The notes below the pieces were generated by a model that saw nothing but the letters and a program-made list of their open reading frames with translations, did no database searches and was not told where the DNA came from. This document shows, one piece after another, positions 39,643 through 51,289 of a stretch of 64,000 nt of DNA (positions are counted from its first letter, which is position 1; the number at the start of each line of letters is the position of its first letter). The position numbers and the translations under genes are program-made. The stretch is from Arachnopeziza araneosa (Eukaryota; Ascomycota; Leotiomycetes; Helotiales; Arachnopezizaceae), in the NCBI GenBank assembly GCA_003988855.1, contig QYAI01000183.1:1-64000 (forward strand), given 5' to 3'.

Positions 39643-41226
39643 GGTCCGACAGGCAGCCAAGAAGCGTAAACAGATAGTTGAAATAGAATGGCTGTGCTGG
39701 AGCATGCTCGAGATCAGGAATACCATCTGAAAGAAGTGGGCGGGTTGGATCACGTACCTGGAAGAGAGCTATAGGATCCGACATTGAATTTCATCCGGTG
39801 CTCCCAAGGAGACCAGAATCTTCTCAAAGCATGAGTTATCTAGGTAGAAGTTAAATATGGTGTCAATATTTAATGGTAAACGCATTCAAAAAGCAGTCCC
39901 TTCCCACTTCACACCTGATTCCGTCCAAAAAACACGCCCAACCTTCAATGCCGTCTTTGATAGAGCTCCTGGCAGAACTCGGACCGTAGTATAGAAGGGT
40001 GAGAAGCGCTTGGCAGAGCGGCGAAGCTAACTTACCGGATCTAAAGCGAATAGAAGAAACAACATTTGAAGAGCAGATCCTTGTCAGGCAGAATCGTATC
40101 AGTAGTTAGAACCAAAAATAGTTGCAAATAGGCTCTAAAATAGCGCGAAGGAGCACACATTACCACAAAAGCATGGATATCGCTCTTGCCTGATAGTACG
40201 CAAACAGAATAGTCGATACCAAAGCTCAAAAATTGTAAGACAGCAACCTTTCAAGATAACATGCAGTGCCCAGGTGCGCAAGCTAGAAAAGAAATATGAA
40301 ATATCTTTTGCCTTGAAGCCTTTATCTTTGTTCGAAAACTTTTCTACGCCTTCTAATACATACTATGGACCTTTGACAACTACAGCTAGAACACGTTTCG
40401 AGCTACCTAGTCTACTGTAGCAACCGCACACGGTTTTCCTCAAATATTTAGACCACCGCCTACGCTCCGAATCATACCTCATAGCAATCCGATTCATCCG
40501 TAGATCCCTCCATCCTCTATCTCATCCGCACTTATTTCACCGTCAAACACAATCCCTAAATGTTGATCTGATACCTTCCCAACCTTGACAAGGTAGCCGT
40601 AACACTTTGAGCACTATCTCTCAAGGTACTCGTTTACTAGAGCAACATGTTAACAACCGAAGAAATTTAGCTCGAGAAGCGCCTTCAGGAACTCAAGAAT
40701 AAAGAACAACGCGCGAACACGGAAATAAAGAAAGATGCTAAGGTAGTAGTTAACAATGTAAAAGAAGTTAAGACTAAAGCTCTAGATCTGTTTTATAAGA
40801 AGAAAGTTAAGTTTAAACTTTTCTAAGTTTAGTGCCGTATGTTTTTAGTTTTCCTAGAAAAACAGCTAGAAGCATTTACTTAGAAAGTAATTTAAATTGC
40901 TTGCGATACTCCACGTGACAGCGATACCCCTCGTGACACGCGTGGTTCGTAACAATAGGTTATATTTAATAAAGGTGGTTTATTATTTAATAAATAAGTG
41001 GCCTAGGGTGGGGTGGGGCACGGGTTCTGAGCCACTGACTGGCCTGAGCCACTGAGTGGTCAGATACGTTACTTATGGTGGTAGACTATATACGCTGACT
41101 CAAGCAAGCGGGGATCGTTCACGTGACTTCCAGGTCGTTGAAGGAGATATGGCAGACTCTATACCGAGGAAAGACCGGAAAGCTAGCTAGCTAAAGCTCC
41201 GAAAGAGGAAATCTATTTTCTGCGTA
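39643..41226. other. AT-rich intergenic region with repeat debris
   Basis: No intact gene. The region is AT-rich and contains a gag-like coiled relic (listed separately), a short imperfect repeat of the type GCGATACYCC near 40898 and 40920, and a duplicated TGAGCCACTGA motif near 41028 and 41048. Confidence 0.5.
40647..40826 (+). mobile_element. Possible retrotransposon gag relic
   Basis: From ATG 40647 a frame runs to TAA 40824-40826 with one early TAG. It reads as a charged, helix-forming segment (LEKRLQELKNKEQRANTEI and later VVNNVKEVKTKALDLFYKKK). The composition resembles the coiled N-terminal part of fungal LTR-retrotransposon gag proteins, and the stop at a CAG-type position fits RIP. 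There is no further coding part, so support is weak. Confidence 0.25.
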
Positions 41227-42578
41227 TCAAATGGACCCTCCCGCATGTTGAATGAACCCTTCCACTGCCTTCTTAGCTGAGGAAAAGACCTCTTCCACGG
41301 CTCCATCACTGCGTATCTGAAAATGTGATCAGCAAAAAGTTTCGCTCAAACTCACTTCCTACTTACCTCTTCGAAATAACCGTCCGCTTCTTTCAAGTGA
41401 TTCACGACATCCGACTCATCACCACCTGGCGTTTTCTCTGATGAGCAGTTCAGAAACAGCGTGTAATTTGTTTTTTGAGCCTATCGACGTAAGCAAGCCC
41501 TACCCACGTGCGCAGATACTGACCTTCTTCTTAAACTCATCGAGTTGTTCCATATTTTCTGGAAAACCTCTCACGAGGGTCCACCTCTTTCCTTCTTTTA
41601 CTCCTTCAATGATCTTCAATTCAAGTAAACTAATCGCCAAGTGGGTTGGTACCCCGACCTCTTCCTCAAGGCACTCTTTTACGAATTTGGCGTGGAGGTA
41701 GGTTTTATCATCAGACTTTTCAAGCAACACCTCACTCAGAGATATGTGCTGAAAGCCAAATTCCTTGGATAGGAGATCGCATTGCGTCTTCGTGTCAGCG
41801 CCAGGAGTACCTGTGCTATAGTCAGTACCAATGGCAACAAAGAACAATAGAATGTACCCCTAATGAATATAACAGGAGTTCGCTGCTTTCGCTTTTGGAA
41901 GTGATCCCGTCTCTCCTGCTGTAACAACTCCAACAATTCCTTTCCTTTCTGAGACTTGATGTATTTTGTTTGTCCTTGAAATTCTTCCAAGTTCGCTTCT
42001 CCATATGTACTTTGTTCGTACTCGTGTGCCTGTATCATACACTCAAACTTATCCATCTCTCGTAGCCATTTACCTTCCGGTGTCGCGTCCGGAGTGTTGC
42101 CATTTTCGTACTCTTCCCATCCAGCCCTGATATCTGCGCCAAGTTTAGGATCGACAAGCTGCAACAAACTCTCGATGTATCGGATGCCAAATTCTTCGCG
42201 TTTATACTTCTCAGCTACCTATTTGTCAGTCTCTGAGCCGTGTTTGCGTAGTCTGGAGGCGTGCCTTTGGGCATACCAGCATAAGTCGGAATATCTCCAG
42301 CAACGCTCTCTGCGATATCGTGGCACAATGCTATAAACACACACCTCGTTTTATCTACGCCATCCTACTTACAGGTCAAACAAATATAACACTAACGGAA
42401 TGATTGGACTAACTGGCCCGAACATGCACAGGAATGCTAACCGATACATGTGAGAGGCTACACTCTCAGGGCGCTGGATCCATCTCTTCCACCCGGTTCG
42501 GTCCAAGTGCTTAAGGACCTCCAAAAGATGGAGGAAGGGTAGTGCTGATGCGTCCAGCTGCGAGTAACTTGCGGGCAT
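41227..42578 (-). CDS. HD-domain hydrolase fused to an adenylate-kinase-like domain
   Basis: Six exons are predicted: 42578..42414, 42364..42277, 42214..41858, 41810..41524, 41480..41367 and 41316..41227, giving 366 aa, all in frame. Residues about 1-200 match HDDC2/YfbR-type 5'-deoxynucleotidases: FLHLLEVLKHLDRTGW, RPESVASHMYR, the HD motif ALCHDIAES, and WLREMDKFECMIQAHEYE. From TPVIFIRG on, an adenylate/UMP-kinase-like P-loop domain follows, with CDLLSKEFGFQHISLSEVLL and LVRGFPENMEQLDEF. Its P-loop reads GTPGADTKTQ where kinases have GxPGSGKGTQ, so the conserved Lys is displaced and kinase activity is doubtful. The fusion suggests a role in nucleotide monophosphate turnover, with the second domain sensing nucleotides. 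Confidence 0.8.
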
Positions 42579-44697
42579 GGTGTCAGAATGGCTAGAATGA
42601 TCGTTAGCTAGATATTGGGATTCTGATGCGGCAGCAGGTGACTCTTCGAACAATCGATGGTTTGGGAAATTCCAAAGATAATGCGATTGAGGTGGCAGTG
42701 AGGTTCTTTTGGTTTGGAAGAGCGTTGTCGATTAATGGCAGAGATGTTGGTTTTCCTATGTTAGTGGGAATGAAACAACGCACATGATCTCTCCTTCATT
42801 GAAGGCGGTCAAAGTTAACTAGCCACACCACACAGCCACAAAAGCCTCCTGCAATCATGTGCACCTCATCTATCAGCAGAGTGCTAAATGACGACACCGA
42901 CGCTGAGCCAATCCAGCTCAACTTCAGTGGTTCCGGCGGAGGGATGCATGCTGCATTCACGCCACCCGCGCCTACACCCTCTGACTCTAACATCTACCCC
43001 CATCCATATAATTCATTTCCGAAGCAGTTCGTTCTGCGAGTGTCATATTCATTACGAGACCGGTCATAGTCTTGAAGCAGCCAATTGAAGCACCTTCAGC
43101 AAGGGGGTATTTCGAAATACCTGGCACGCCAGAGTCAGGTATAGGTCGTGTGTCACTGGCATCTTCGAGAGCCTCGAAAATATCTGCTAGATAATGGCCC
43201 GACTCATCGAGTGTGATGAGCAGAATGTCACGTGTTGCAAATGTCATGTGTGGACGGCACGGATGGACAGGACCTCATTTCTGAAGTGTAGAGAATAAGA
43301 AGTATTCGGACTAGAAACGAAGAGAAGTATGCTGTACATAATGCACACCTTACTCGTGTAGTTCCTCTTTTCTTCTTTTCTTTTTTTTCTTCGTAGCTAG
43401 CTTATAAACTGAATATACTTAGACTATTAATGTACTTTTATATACTTCCTAACTAGCTATATTCGTATTCGTACCGTTACATGCTTAGGTTTCCTTAGCG
43501 TATGCTTAAGCAGTGCTTAAGAATGCTTACCCGTAGCTTAGGCTAAAGCAGCAGCTGCTTAGGTTCAAAGACGGAAATGGAAAATGTTATGAGAACATTC
43601 CCATACCGAATGACCTGTTTCTACCGACGGGATTGGGACTGTGTGGCGCTGGATATATCTTCCTAGTCGAGGGTTTAGTCGAAGGATCGGCTCGGCGAGA
43701 CAAGGCCAGTCAAAAGGCGAACCACGTCACCATTATCATCTTGCGGAATTTTTGGGAGTCCAAATAGGTTGATTATCCCCCCCCCTACCTCCCAAAAAAA
43801 CTTACTAAGCCATATTTTTAACACCACACACCGCTACCTCTAATATGCCTGCGGCGACTCTAACTTATCGAGCCCACGGCGAAATTAAAGAAAAGTCATC
43901 TGAAATTATCGAAATTGTCTAAGGATCTATGAACATAGCTGGTGGAAACCAAATTTTGCTTGATCTATAGCTCTCAAAATTTTCAACAAACAGGAATTCT
44001 GGACCGAAAAGGAAAATCATTCAATTGGTCTCGGCCGTTATAATAACGCATCAATTGACCTGCTACTAAAATCATAAAAATCATATCTCGATGATCTATA
44101 GATCCGCATTCGCTAACTCCTCCCGTCTTCTTCGGAAGAATAACCGTGAAAAGCTGGCCTTGGACCTCGTCGATCAAGCCTGCGCCTCGCTCGTTCATTG
44201 ATAACTGGTTGAAGGGAGAAAGGTCTTTATTTCAACTCCGATGGTGGAGCTCGTTCGTCGATAAGCGGTTGATGGGAGAAACGCCTATGTCTTGGAACTG
44301 GAAGTTCGGCTGCTCCATTTGGCGCGGCAGGTGCTTGGATTGTTGGTGATTTAGAACGTTGCTCTCGCCTCGATGCGCGCTTTCGTTCTATTATTTTAGT
44401 TGTCTCAACTGGGTCTCGGTAATTTGCACTATCTCCAACGGGTTCCCTAGACTGTATCTCACCTGGATTCCCAAACTGTCACGGTTCGAGCCGATAGTAT
44501 TGCTCATGTAAGCAATAAGACTTTTGAATGAGAGAATATATATATAACTCAAAGGTTCACTGATCGAATAATAAGAGCTTATATAGATTCAATTAATCGA
44601 TCTTCTTGAAAGTGATAAAGTAGAACTCTGGTCCTCCTCCTTCTTCCTGCTCCGAATGTCCTCTCCTATATAGCCGGACTCTCTCTTTGATCCTCCA
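42579..44697. other. Intergenic region with repeats, no gene accepted
   Basis: Spacer of about 2.1 kb. It holds the promoter of the HD/kinase-like gene, a minus-strand ORF at 42987-43247 without a recognised family, a TC-rich tract at about 43365-43395, a cluster of GCTTA words at 43470-43565, the 60-bp tandem repeat at 44189-44308, and a possible solo LTR near 44477. Poly-C and poly-A runs lie near 43780-43800. Confidence 0.45.
44189..44308 (+). repeat. 60-bp imperfect tandem duplication, 2 units
   Basis: GCTCGTTCATTGATAACTGG at 44189 recurs as GCTCGTTCGTCGATAAGCGG at 44249, and similarity continues through GTTGAAGGGAGAAA versus GTTGATGGGAGAAA. The period is 60 nt (20 codons), and both units are open in one frame, so it may be a fragment of a repeat-containing gene. 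Confidence 0.6.
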
Positions 44698-47600
44698 CTA
44701 GCTCATTCCACCTCTCATTATATAACTGCTTTCGGATTCTGCTTGCGGAAGCTCTTTTATTCGTTCAATATTGAACGAATAATCCGCTTGCGACACAAAC
44801 TGACTAGACGATGTTTTGAGAGGTGGCTGTGAGAATCTTTGTCGTCTAGATGTTGTGGTTCGAGAAAGAACACTACTGTCAGGTGATTCGCTTCGGCTTG
44901 AGCTGTCATCTTCGCGACTCTCTGCCATATACTCAGGGCCGTGTGCTGTAGATCTAGGTTCACCAGAGTCGTGAGTATTGAGATGAGCCAGTAGCTTTCC
45001 GACTTATTTTGTTAGGCCACTTGTTTTTCTTCTAGCTATTGGTAACTCAGCTGGAGACTGTAATCTTGATGACCTGTCGTTTATGTCAGGTGACAGATAG
45101 TCGTTCCGAAGGCTTGCATTTCGTGGTTGAGTCTGAAATTTTTTTTCAGGAGTCGCTGATTCATTGTCAGGACCCCCAGAGCCTATGATTGTGTTGGAAA
45201 ACGAAGAATCATACCTTGAAACTCCGCGGCAACTACTCGATCCATTTTACCACTAAGGGCATTTCTGCTTTGTGAAGGCATTGAAAAAGTTCTGGATGGC
45301 TCAGGTCTTAGAACTGGGGCAGGGATAGTTCCAGTCGAAGCTCGAAGTCTTCGTTGTTGTCCTCGTGTATATTTAATCATTGGCGCGTGGTCAAGAGGAC
45401 TTGTACTTGGAGCTGTTACTTTATCATGTTAGTTTTGAGTGCTGAGAATTATTTCCGAAAACATACATCCAGTTGGCGACTCTGACGTAAGCACTCTTAG
45501 AAATCCACTGATTGGGTATACTGGTTTTCGAGAGATAGACTTAGCAGATGCAAGATATAAAACAATGTGTACGCGAGCGCTGCGTGAGGAGAGCACAATG
45601 TCAAAACCATCCATTTGAAATGCCCCTCGTTCTCTCATTGGTTTGATGATCTCAGTACCTATTTCGATCTATTTTTGGAAGTGAGTAAACTGAATGACCA
45701 AAAAAAATAATAGTGACTTACCTGCTGCTTGGGAGAGTTGTAATCGTACTCTGATGTCTCAAAGTATGGTTGAAATCCGGGTTTCTGTTGGTGCAGGAGA
45801 TAGTCACCCAAGGCCCGTGAGTATCTTTCAAGCCGACAGAGAATTCTAGCTTCGGAGTATTAGCTGATTACACAGTTCCGTTGAACATAAGTGAAATCTT
45901 TACCTTTACATCTGAATGTCGTACCTTCATCTAGGGCTAGGGGCTTTATAATATCGGAGTGAAAGCTACTAGAAATTAATAATCGGCTAATATCTTCAAT
46001 AGCTGACTTCTGATTTTCAAGTGCCTCTCCAGTCGCGTCTTGCAGTGGTTGTAGCCGATCTATTGCGTCAAGTTCCGGGGATTTGGAACCAATTTCAGGG
46101 TTGAATCTAATATAACGATAGTCATTCTAGTCGGTGATTTAGCTAAGAGCGCTTTCGACGAGTTCTTTCCATAATATCTCAGGATCAACTATGCTATCCA
46201 TTCTGCCATTCTAGGAGGAAATTCAGCTAAATTACTGCAGATTTATTGATGTGGAATACAAACCACTGCATTAAACAACGTATTCCAAATGGAAAATGGA
46301 ATCGCCGTTCGCCAGCCGTTGTAGTTATACACTATTACCTATTGAACGTATCATTAAGTCGCAGACGAACTAACCTTGGCTGCGAATTGTTTTGCAAACT
46401 TAGTGACTCCTGGCTGAGGTATCGAGCATCTTTGCTGGTACCAATTGAGAGAAATATATCCGGGTGGTTGCCTGCAACATCTGACCAAAGGAGTTTACGT
46501 TCTTGTTGTGCAATCTTTGCAGGATTGTTGTTATATGAAATATGGCGGTGCTGAAGTTGTAGCAGCAGCTGCTTCTCAGTACGTCAATTCCATCGTAGGA
46601 TCCGGTCTTGGGAAGTCATATCGGCCCTTTCCTCTTTTTTTGTCTCTGAATCGACACTTGGTCGGTTGTAATTGGCTATTACGCGGCTTTTCGCCCATTC
46701 CCATCAGTAGATGTTACGGCCACATTAGGCGTATAGGTTGTGTCATCTTGCCGTAGTCCTCCAAAAAGGCTCTTTTTCCCGAGTGCATTTTCTAAAGCTT
46801 CATAAAACTTTTTAGTCTTATATATGCTGCCATGCCTAGCCGTCTCTAGTTGTCGGAAACCAGGAATTCCATGGGGTATTCGGGTCGAAAATGCTTTCGA
46901 GCAGAGTTGTTTAAACATTACTATGCACTCGTTGATTGTCCGGGTTTGGCTTAGTGCTAGTGCAATTATTCCTCCAGTGCTAAGTATAATTAGGTTATAA
47001 AGTACAGAATTGGTTGCGCAGCTCACCTTGTACCTATGATTAGGTCAAAAAACACCCGGGTTGGAATTTCACCACCGAGGGTCTTTTCAATTGCACCCAA
47101 AACCTCCAGCTCCACTATGCCGCGAATCCCTCCTCCCTCTCATTTTTGAACGTGCAAGGCGAATATGACTTGCAATATTCTTCGAGTACATACTCAAAAT
47201 AGCCGTCATAATCTTTCATATGTTCCAGAGGTAAAGCTACACATGATTATGCCTTTTAGTTATCGAGAGCCCACGTAAATAGGTACGTCAACAATCTTAC
47301 CTTTATGCCAACGAACATAGTCTAGTAACATACTGGAAGCGACAAATGTGCTTAACTCTTCAAATATGCGGTGCCCAGATGCATTTGGATAGTGGTCGTG
47401 CACTGCAATAGCAAGCTGGAGTATGTTACCACCGAAATTATGCGGAATGGGCTAAAATTGGCTTGAGAAAGGGAGTCCGCTCTCTTATTCATGACACTAA
47501 CGTTGTTTCGCAATGATAAATCTATCCAGCATTCAACCCCTCAGCATCCGCGTAGAATATTGGAGTTTGACTGGAATATGTTCTTGGATCTGCATAAAGG

Positions 47601-48209
47601 TGCACATCGGCCGATGTTGGCACGTTGTTGTGTATCGCAGATCCGACGACGGGAGTAGCCCAGGGCTGTTCAGTGATAGGATCAGATGGGGAGTCTGCTA
47701 GGTTAATAAGCATCTTAATTAGAGTGCTCTTGCCAGCACTAGTCTGTCCGACGAAGGAAACCAATTGCGGGTATTTGGTATCATTTTGGTTTGGGCATTG
47801 CGCCATCAATGAACTGTATCTACCTCTATCGATGAGACATGGATTTCCATGGCAGTTTTCGCTAATGCCTGGCACGATGACTACGGTTAGTTGATACTTC
47901 CTTATTGTTCCTTGACGAAGCTGGCCCACCAAACCATGTAGTTTCGACGTCGGCCTCGTGGAGTCGCTCTAGTTCTTCCCCTATTACTGGCGGAGTCAAA
48001 ATATCTCTCAATCGGGCATGAAGATAAAAGTTGGTTCTCTCATGAGGCAGGCCATCAGGAGCAGTCACCCTATCATGATGTCCAGGAAGTTGAGGCCAAC
48101 AAGCGTCACAAATACGGGCCGAACAATGTACACACCACCAAATTGTGTCTTTGCAAGATACAAATTTGCAATCGCAGATGAAATTAGCGTCTTGTAATTG
48201 CGCTGCCAT
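44698..48209 (-). pseudogene. Large GTPase-patatin phospholipase protein, degenerate
   Basis: The minus strand from ATG 48209 encodes a Cys-rich finger (FICDCKFVSC, CVHCSARICDACW), then after an intron a dynamin/GBP-type P-loop, VSFVGQTSAGKSTL, with switch motif YADAEGL. The rest of the GTPase domain is missing. Next come LQLAIAVHDHYPNASGH and the patatin core: GGGIRG, IVELEVLGAIEKTLGG and, across an intron, the nucleophile motif GTSTGG. Downstream are EAAAATTSAPPYF, then directly NNPAKIAQQERKLLW; the segment between them that carries the catalytic Asp is deleted. Frame changes occur near 47520, 47145, 46682 and 46540. The C-terminal part to 44698 is a disordered Ser/Pro-rich tail read in several frames. 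Intact relatives are large fungal patatin proteins. Confidence 0.7.
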
Positions 48210-48787
48210 GAAATTCGGACCTTAAAAACTCTTCGCAGTCATTGAAATTTCATTGCACAGTCGTCAGTGCTCCATGATGCTGCGGGACAGCACTTTAACC
48301 TCATTGTCTACCTAGATGATAAGCCTAGGTTACTGTGTACATAATCTTGGCATCTACCTTCTCTTCCGATTGAACCAGCCTTTACTCGCTTCTGATCTTA
48401 ATCTACATCACCGCTTGTACAGAGAATAAGATCCATAAACCGCTCTTTCCCAACCATTCTGAAGGAGCTAGGTGGAGAAACCTGCCATAATTGAGAACTT
48501 CTTGATAAATAGCATATCTTCATCTGCCATCGGGCACACTCCTGCGCTATATCCTCCTTTCTCGCCCTTCCAACTTCATTTCGGTCGACCCATTTCGTCC
48601 GCTCCCATCCAAACTTCTAAAAGCGCTTGCAAATAGCTGAATTCGTCTCGCTATCAAGTCTGATTCATCGCGTTGTGTGCTACCTGCTTAGAAAAAAGCT
48701 AGCACCAAGCTTATCTTATATAAAACATTTGAGGATCGAGCTGATCCTTGAACGTGTCCGCCCTGGTAATGATCATGCTGTAGATCT
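48210..48787. other. Intergenic region, no gene seen
   Basis: Between the start of the patatin pseudogene and the stop of the regulator at 48788. Only a short ORF without features (48627-48845) is present. Confidence 0.5.
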
Positions 48788-50761
48788 CTATCTCTCCACT
48801 CCAAATGATGGGTCAAAATCAAACTCCCAACCTGTTATTATGTGATCGGCGTTCTGAAAAGATAGCTGATCCCAAGTCGGCAGAACTAAAGAGCTCTGAG
48901 CGTCAGGCAGCGCGTTTTCCAATTGGGTGGCATACAGGCGTCCGCCCTCGAATCGACTCTTGGCCTTAAATATGGCTTCCCAGACCACATTGGCAGCCAT
49001 ACGTGATCGTACTTTTTCATGGCGCTGACGCCTCCTCGGGCTGTTATCTGTGCTCAGGAATTTGATCACATCGCATACGCGACGCAAGTGGTCTTCGTCG
49101 ATAATTGAACGACTCTGCAACAAAGAGTAAGCCTGGCTGATTGAATTCCTGGCAGCGACCTTCTCGGTATTGCGTGTGTCCAGCGGCTCGATCACCTTTA
49201 GAAGCACAATCACGGCATAAACAATGCAACTTATGGTGCTACCAGTCCAGTATGGCACTTCAGTCGGGGAAGACGAGATCTTCCAGATTAATAATACAGC
49301 GGTTGAGTAGGCCAAGGTTGTGAACTCCGAAGCATTGCCAACTTGAGAAGTGTCCGAAGCCGAGCCATCTTCGCTCTCAACCAAGGCAAATGAGTATAGC
49401 ATTAGCCTGGCTGTCAGAAAAGCCACCTCGGTTTCATATGTCCAAGAAGGATTCAGCCGAGATTCCAGCATGTCGAAATCATATCCCAGTGATTTGATAA
49501 TGGCGATTCGACCAGAATGCGAACCGGTTGATGCGGAATCGCAGCGACTTAGTATGGCAGAGGATTTGTCACTGTGATATGCAATCAGAACTTGATGCTC
49601 AAGCACCTTGGGAACCTGATATGCGTGATCCCCGACAGTTCCGAATATAATATCGTCTAGTTTGATAGTACAAGGCACACCGAGTGTTGTGCTTAGGCTA
49701 TTTGAGTCAGTATCAAGCCACCCAGCAGGAGAAGGATATTTACTTATGGTTGACGACGAAACAAGCAAGCCAAGTTATTCGCCGGGTCAAAAGGGTGTCT
49801 TCTTCAATGGCAACATTCCACACGAAATCTGAAAGATGGCGCGGTTGATGCAAGCCAAGCTCTAGAGCAATATGCGTAGCAGTTCCACAATAAGACCACG
49901 AGCGATCAAGGATTTTGGCAGTGTACGGAAATGGCCACGTGCAGAGCAGCAGTAGTGCCTGAATGAATGGGACGGATTTGCTTGCTACCGAGTGGATGTC
50001 ATTTGCGAGGCGTCCAACGGGATCCATCAGGGTGAGATGGAGATATGAGTATTCTCTTGATTCCTTAGATGCGATTGCGATAATGGTCCAGAAAAGAAGC
50101 GGACAAGAATCATAGACTTGCAGCGTCTTCATTTGATCTGGCAAAATGGGTAGTCGAGTATGGTAGTGTTTGTAATACCTGGTTGTCTTCAAGATCCGCC
50201 CCAAGACAATCGGGATGAGAGGGAATGCTTACTCTTCGAAGAGATTGAAGATGGCCACAGGGCCAACTTCCACTCCTTCAAGGACTTTCGAGGTGATGGT
50301 GGTATTGTTCAGGTCGGGAGAAGTAACCAGTGGTAGCAGCAAAGGGTCCGGCATGGTTGACATTCCGTTCACGGATCCACTGTCACCACTGGATAGCTGT
50401 AGCGAGGCAGCTTTCGGTGGATTATTCACCGAGTTCCTGATCTCACGAATCTCTCTTTCAAGGGCGTCGAGTCGACTAAACAGAATCAGTGTCAGTGTAG
50501 AAATTGGATGATGCGACTTGGACGACGAACTCTTGTTTTCCCACTCTTGCAAACGAGGGATTGACAGAACAAGATATCCCTGAGCCTATACACCGAGAGC
50601 ATGGCGCTGGGAAAGTCTTGTGGGCGTCGCATTTCAACTCGATGGAGATTAGACGATTGTGGTGTGCGTTCAACCGACCATTTACTTACTTTCATTTGGC
50701 GACAGTGTGTGCAAGCCGTGCCTCGAGGCCTTTTCCACATTTTGGCGCTCTCTCTTTGCAT
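48788..50761 (-). CDS. Zn2Cys6 transcription factor, likely cluster regulator
   Basis: Predicted exons are 50761..50690, 50637..50531, 50475..50233, 50178..49744 and 49697..48788, giving 588 aa, all in frame. The binuclear cluster spans the first junction: ACTHCRQMK then LKCDAHKTFPAPCSRCIGSG and ISC, that is C-x2-C-x6-C-x8-C-x2-C-x6-C. A short leucine-type coil follows (RLDALEREIREIRN), the usual dimerisation element. The fungal-specific TF domain includes SYCGTATHIALELGLHQPR and TRRITWLACFVVNH. The layout resembles Leu3-type regulators. Its position next to the AtuA-like gene and on the same strand suggests it controls the metabolic cluster to its right; this is inference from location. Confidence 0.82.
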
Positions 50762-51289
50762 GGCGAGAAGAGAGACGTCGAGCTCGATGTTTGTTAGAAT
50801 TAAGGCGGAGTGGTGGCCGCGGATTTGAGCCTGGGATTCAAGGATATAGAACGAGTCACGTGCGAGGCAGGGGAGTGGGGTTGCGGGGTTGCGGGGGAAT
50901 TTCCCGTGTCCAACAAAGACCGAGGCTGAGGCTGTTGGGAGACAAGATGAGCTCAGGGGAAAAGCTACTTTCATTACTATCAACTCCCTAGGTACTGTGC
51001 CTTGTACTTGTAGTACCGGTCTTGGTGGCTCAGCTTAACCCTAGTCCACTATCCTCCCATCATTCCCGTCTCTAGTCTAGTCTCGTGACAGAGGCGCTCG
51101 CACATGTTGCCGGAGTAATCTTACTATTTACTGCAAACAGCAGCAAGAAGCCGAGGAACCAAGATTGCAGTATCTTCGGGAGAAATGCAGTATCATTCAC
51201 CCTTCTTAGCACCCTCTCTCACTTTGTCTACAGTTGAGCATTGTCCGATTGAAAAACCAACTGCCACAAGACCGCATGCTAGCAAGCTC
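50762..51289. other. Intergenic region, regulator promoter
   Basis: Contains the promoter of the Zn2Cys6 gene and the 3' flank of the AtuA-like gene. No gene is recognised; the frame open upstream of 50761 does not look coding. Confidence 0.5.

Noticed and set aside
40585..40605. Resemblance to the 3' end of bacterial 16S rRNA (AAGGTAGCCGTAAC)
   Set aside because: The match is about 15 nt in an otherwise unrelated AT-rich region, so it is chance.
42987..43247. Minus-strand 86-codon ORF as a separate gene
   Set aside because: Composition looks plausible, but no family, splice partner or conserved motif was found, and opposing ORFs overlap it.
44466..44500. tRNA gene suggested by a GGTTCGAG box
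   Set aside because: No matching A box or acceptor stem could be folded around it.
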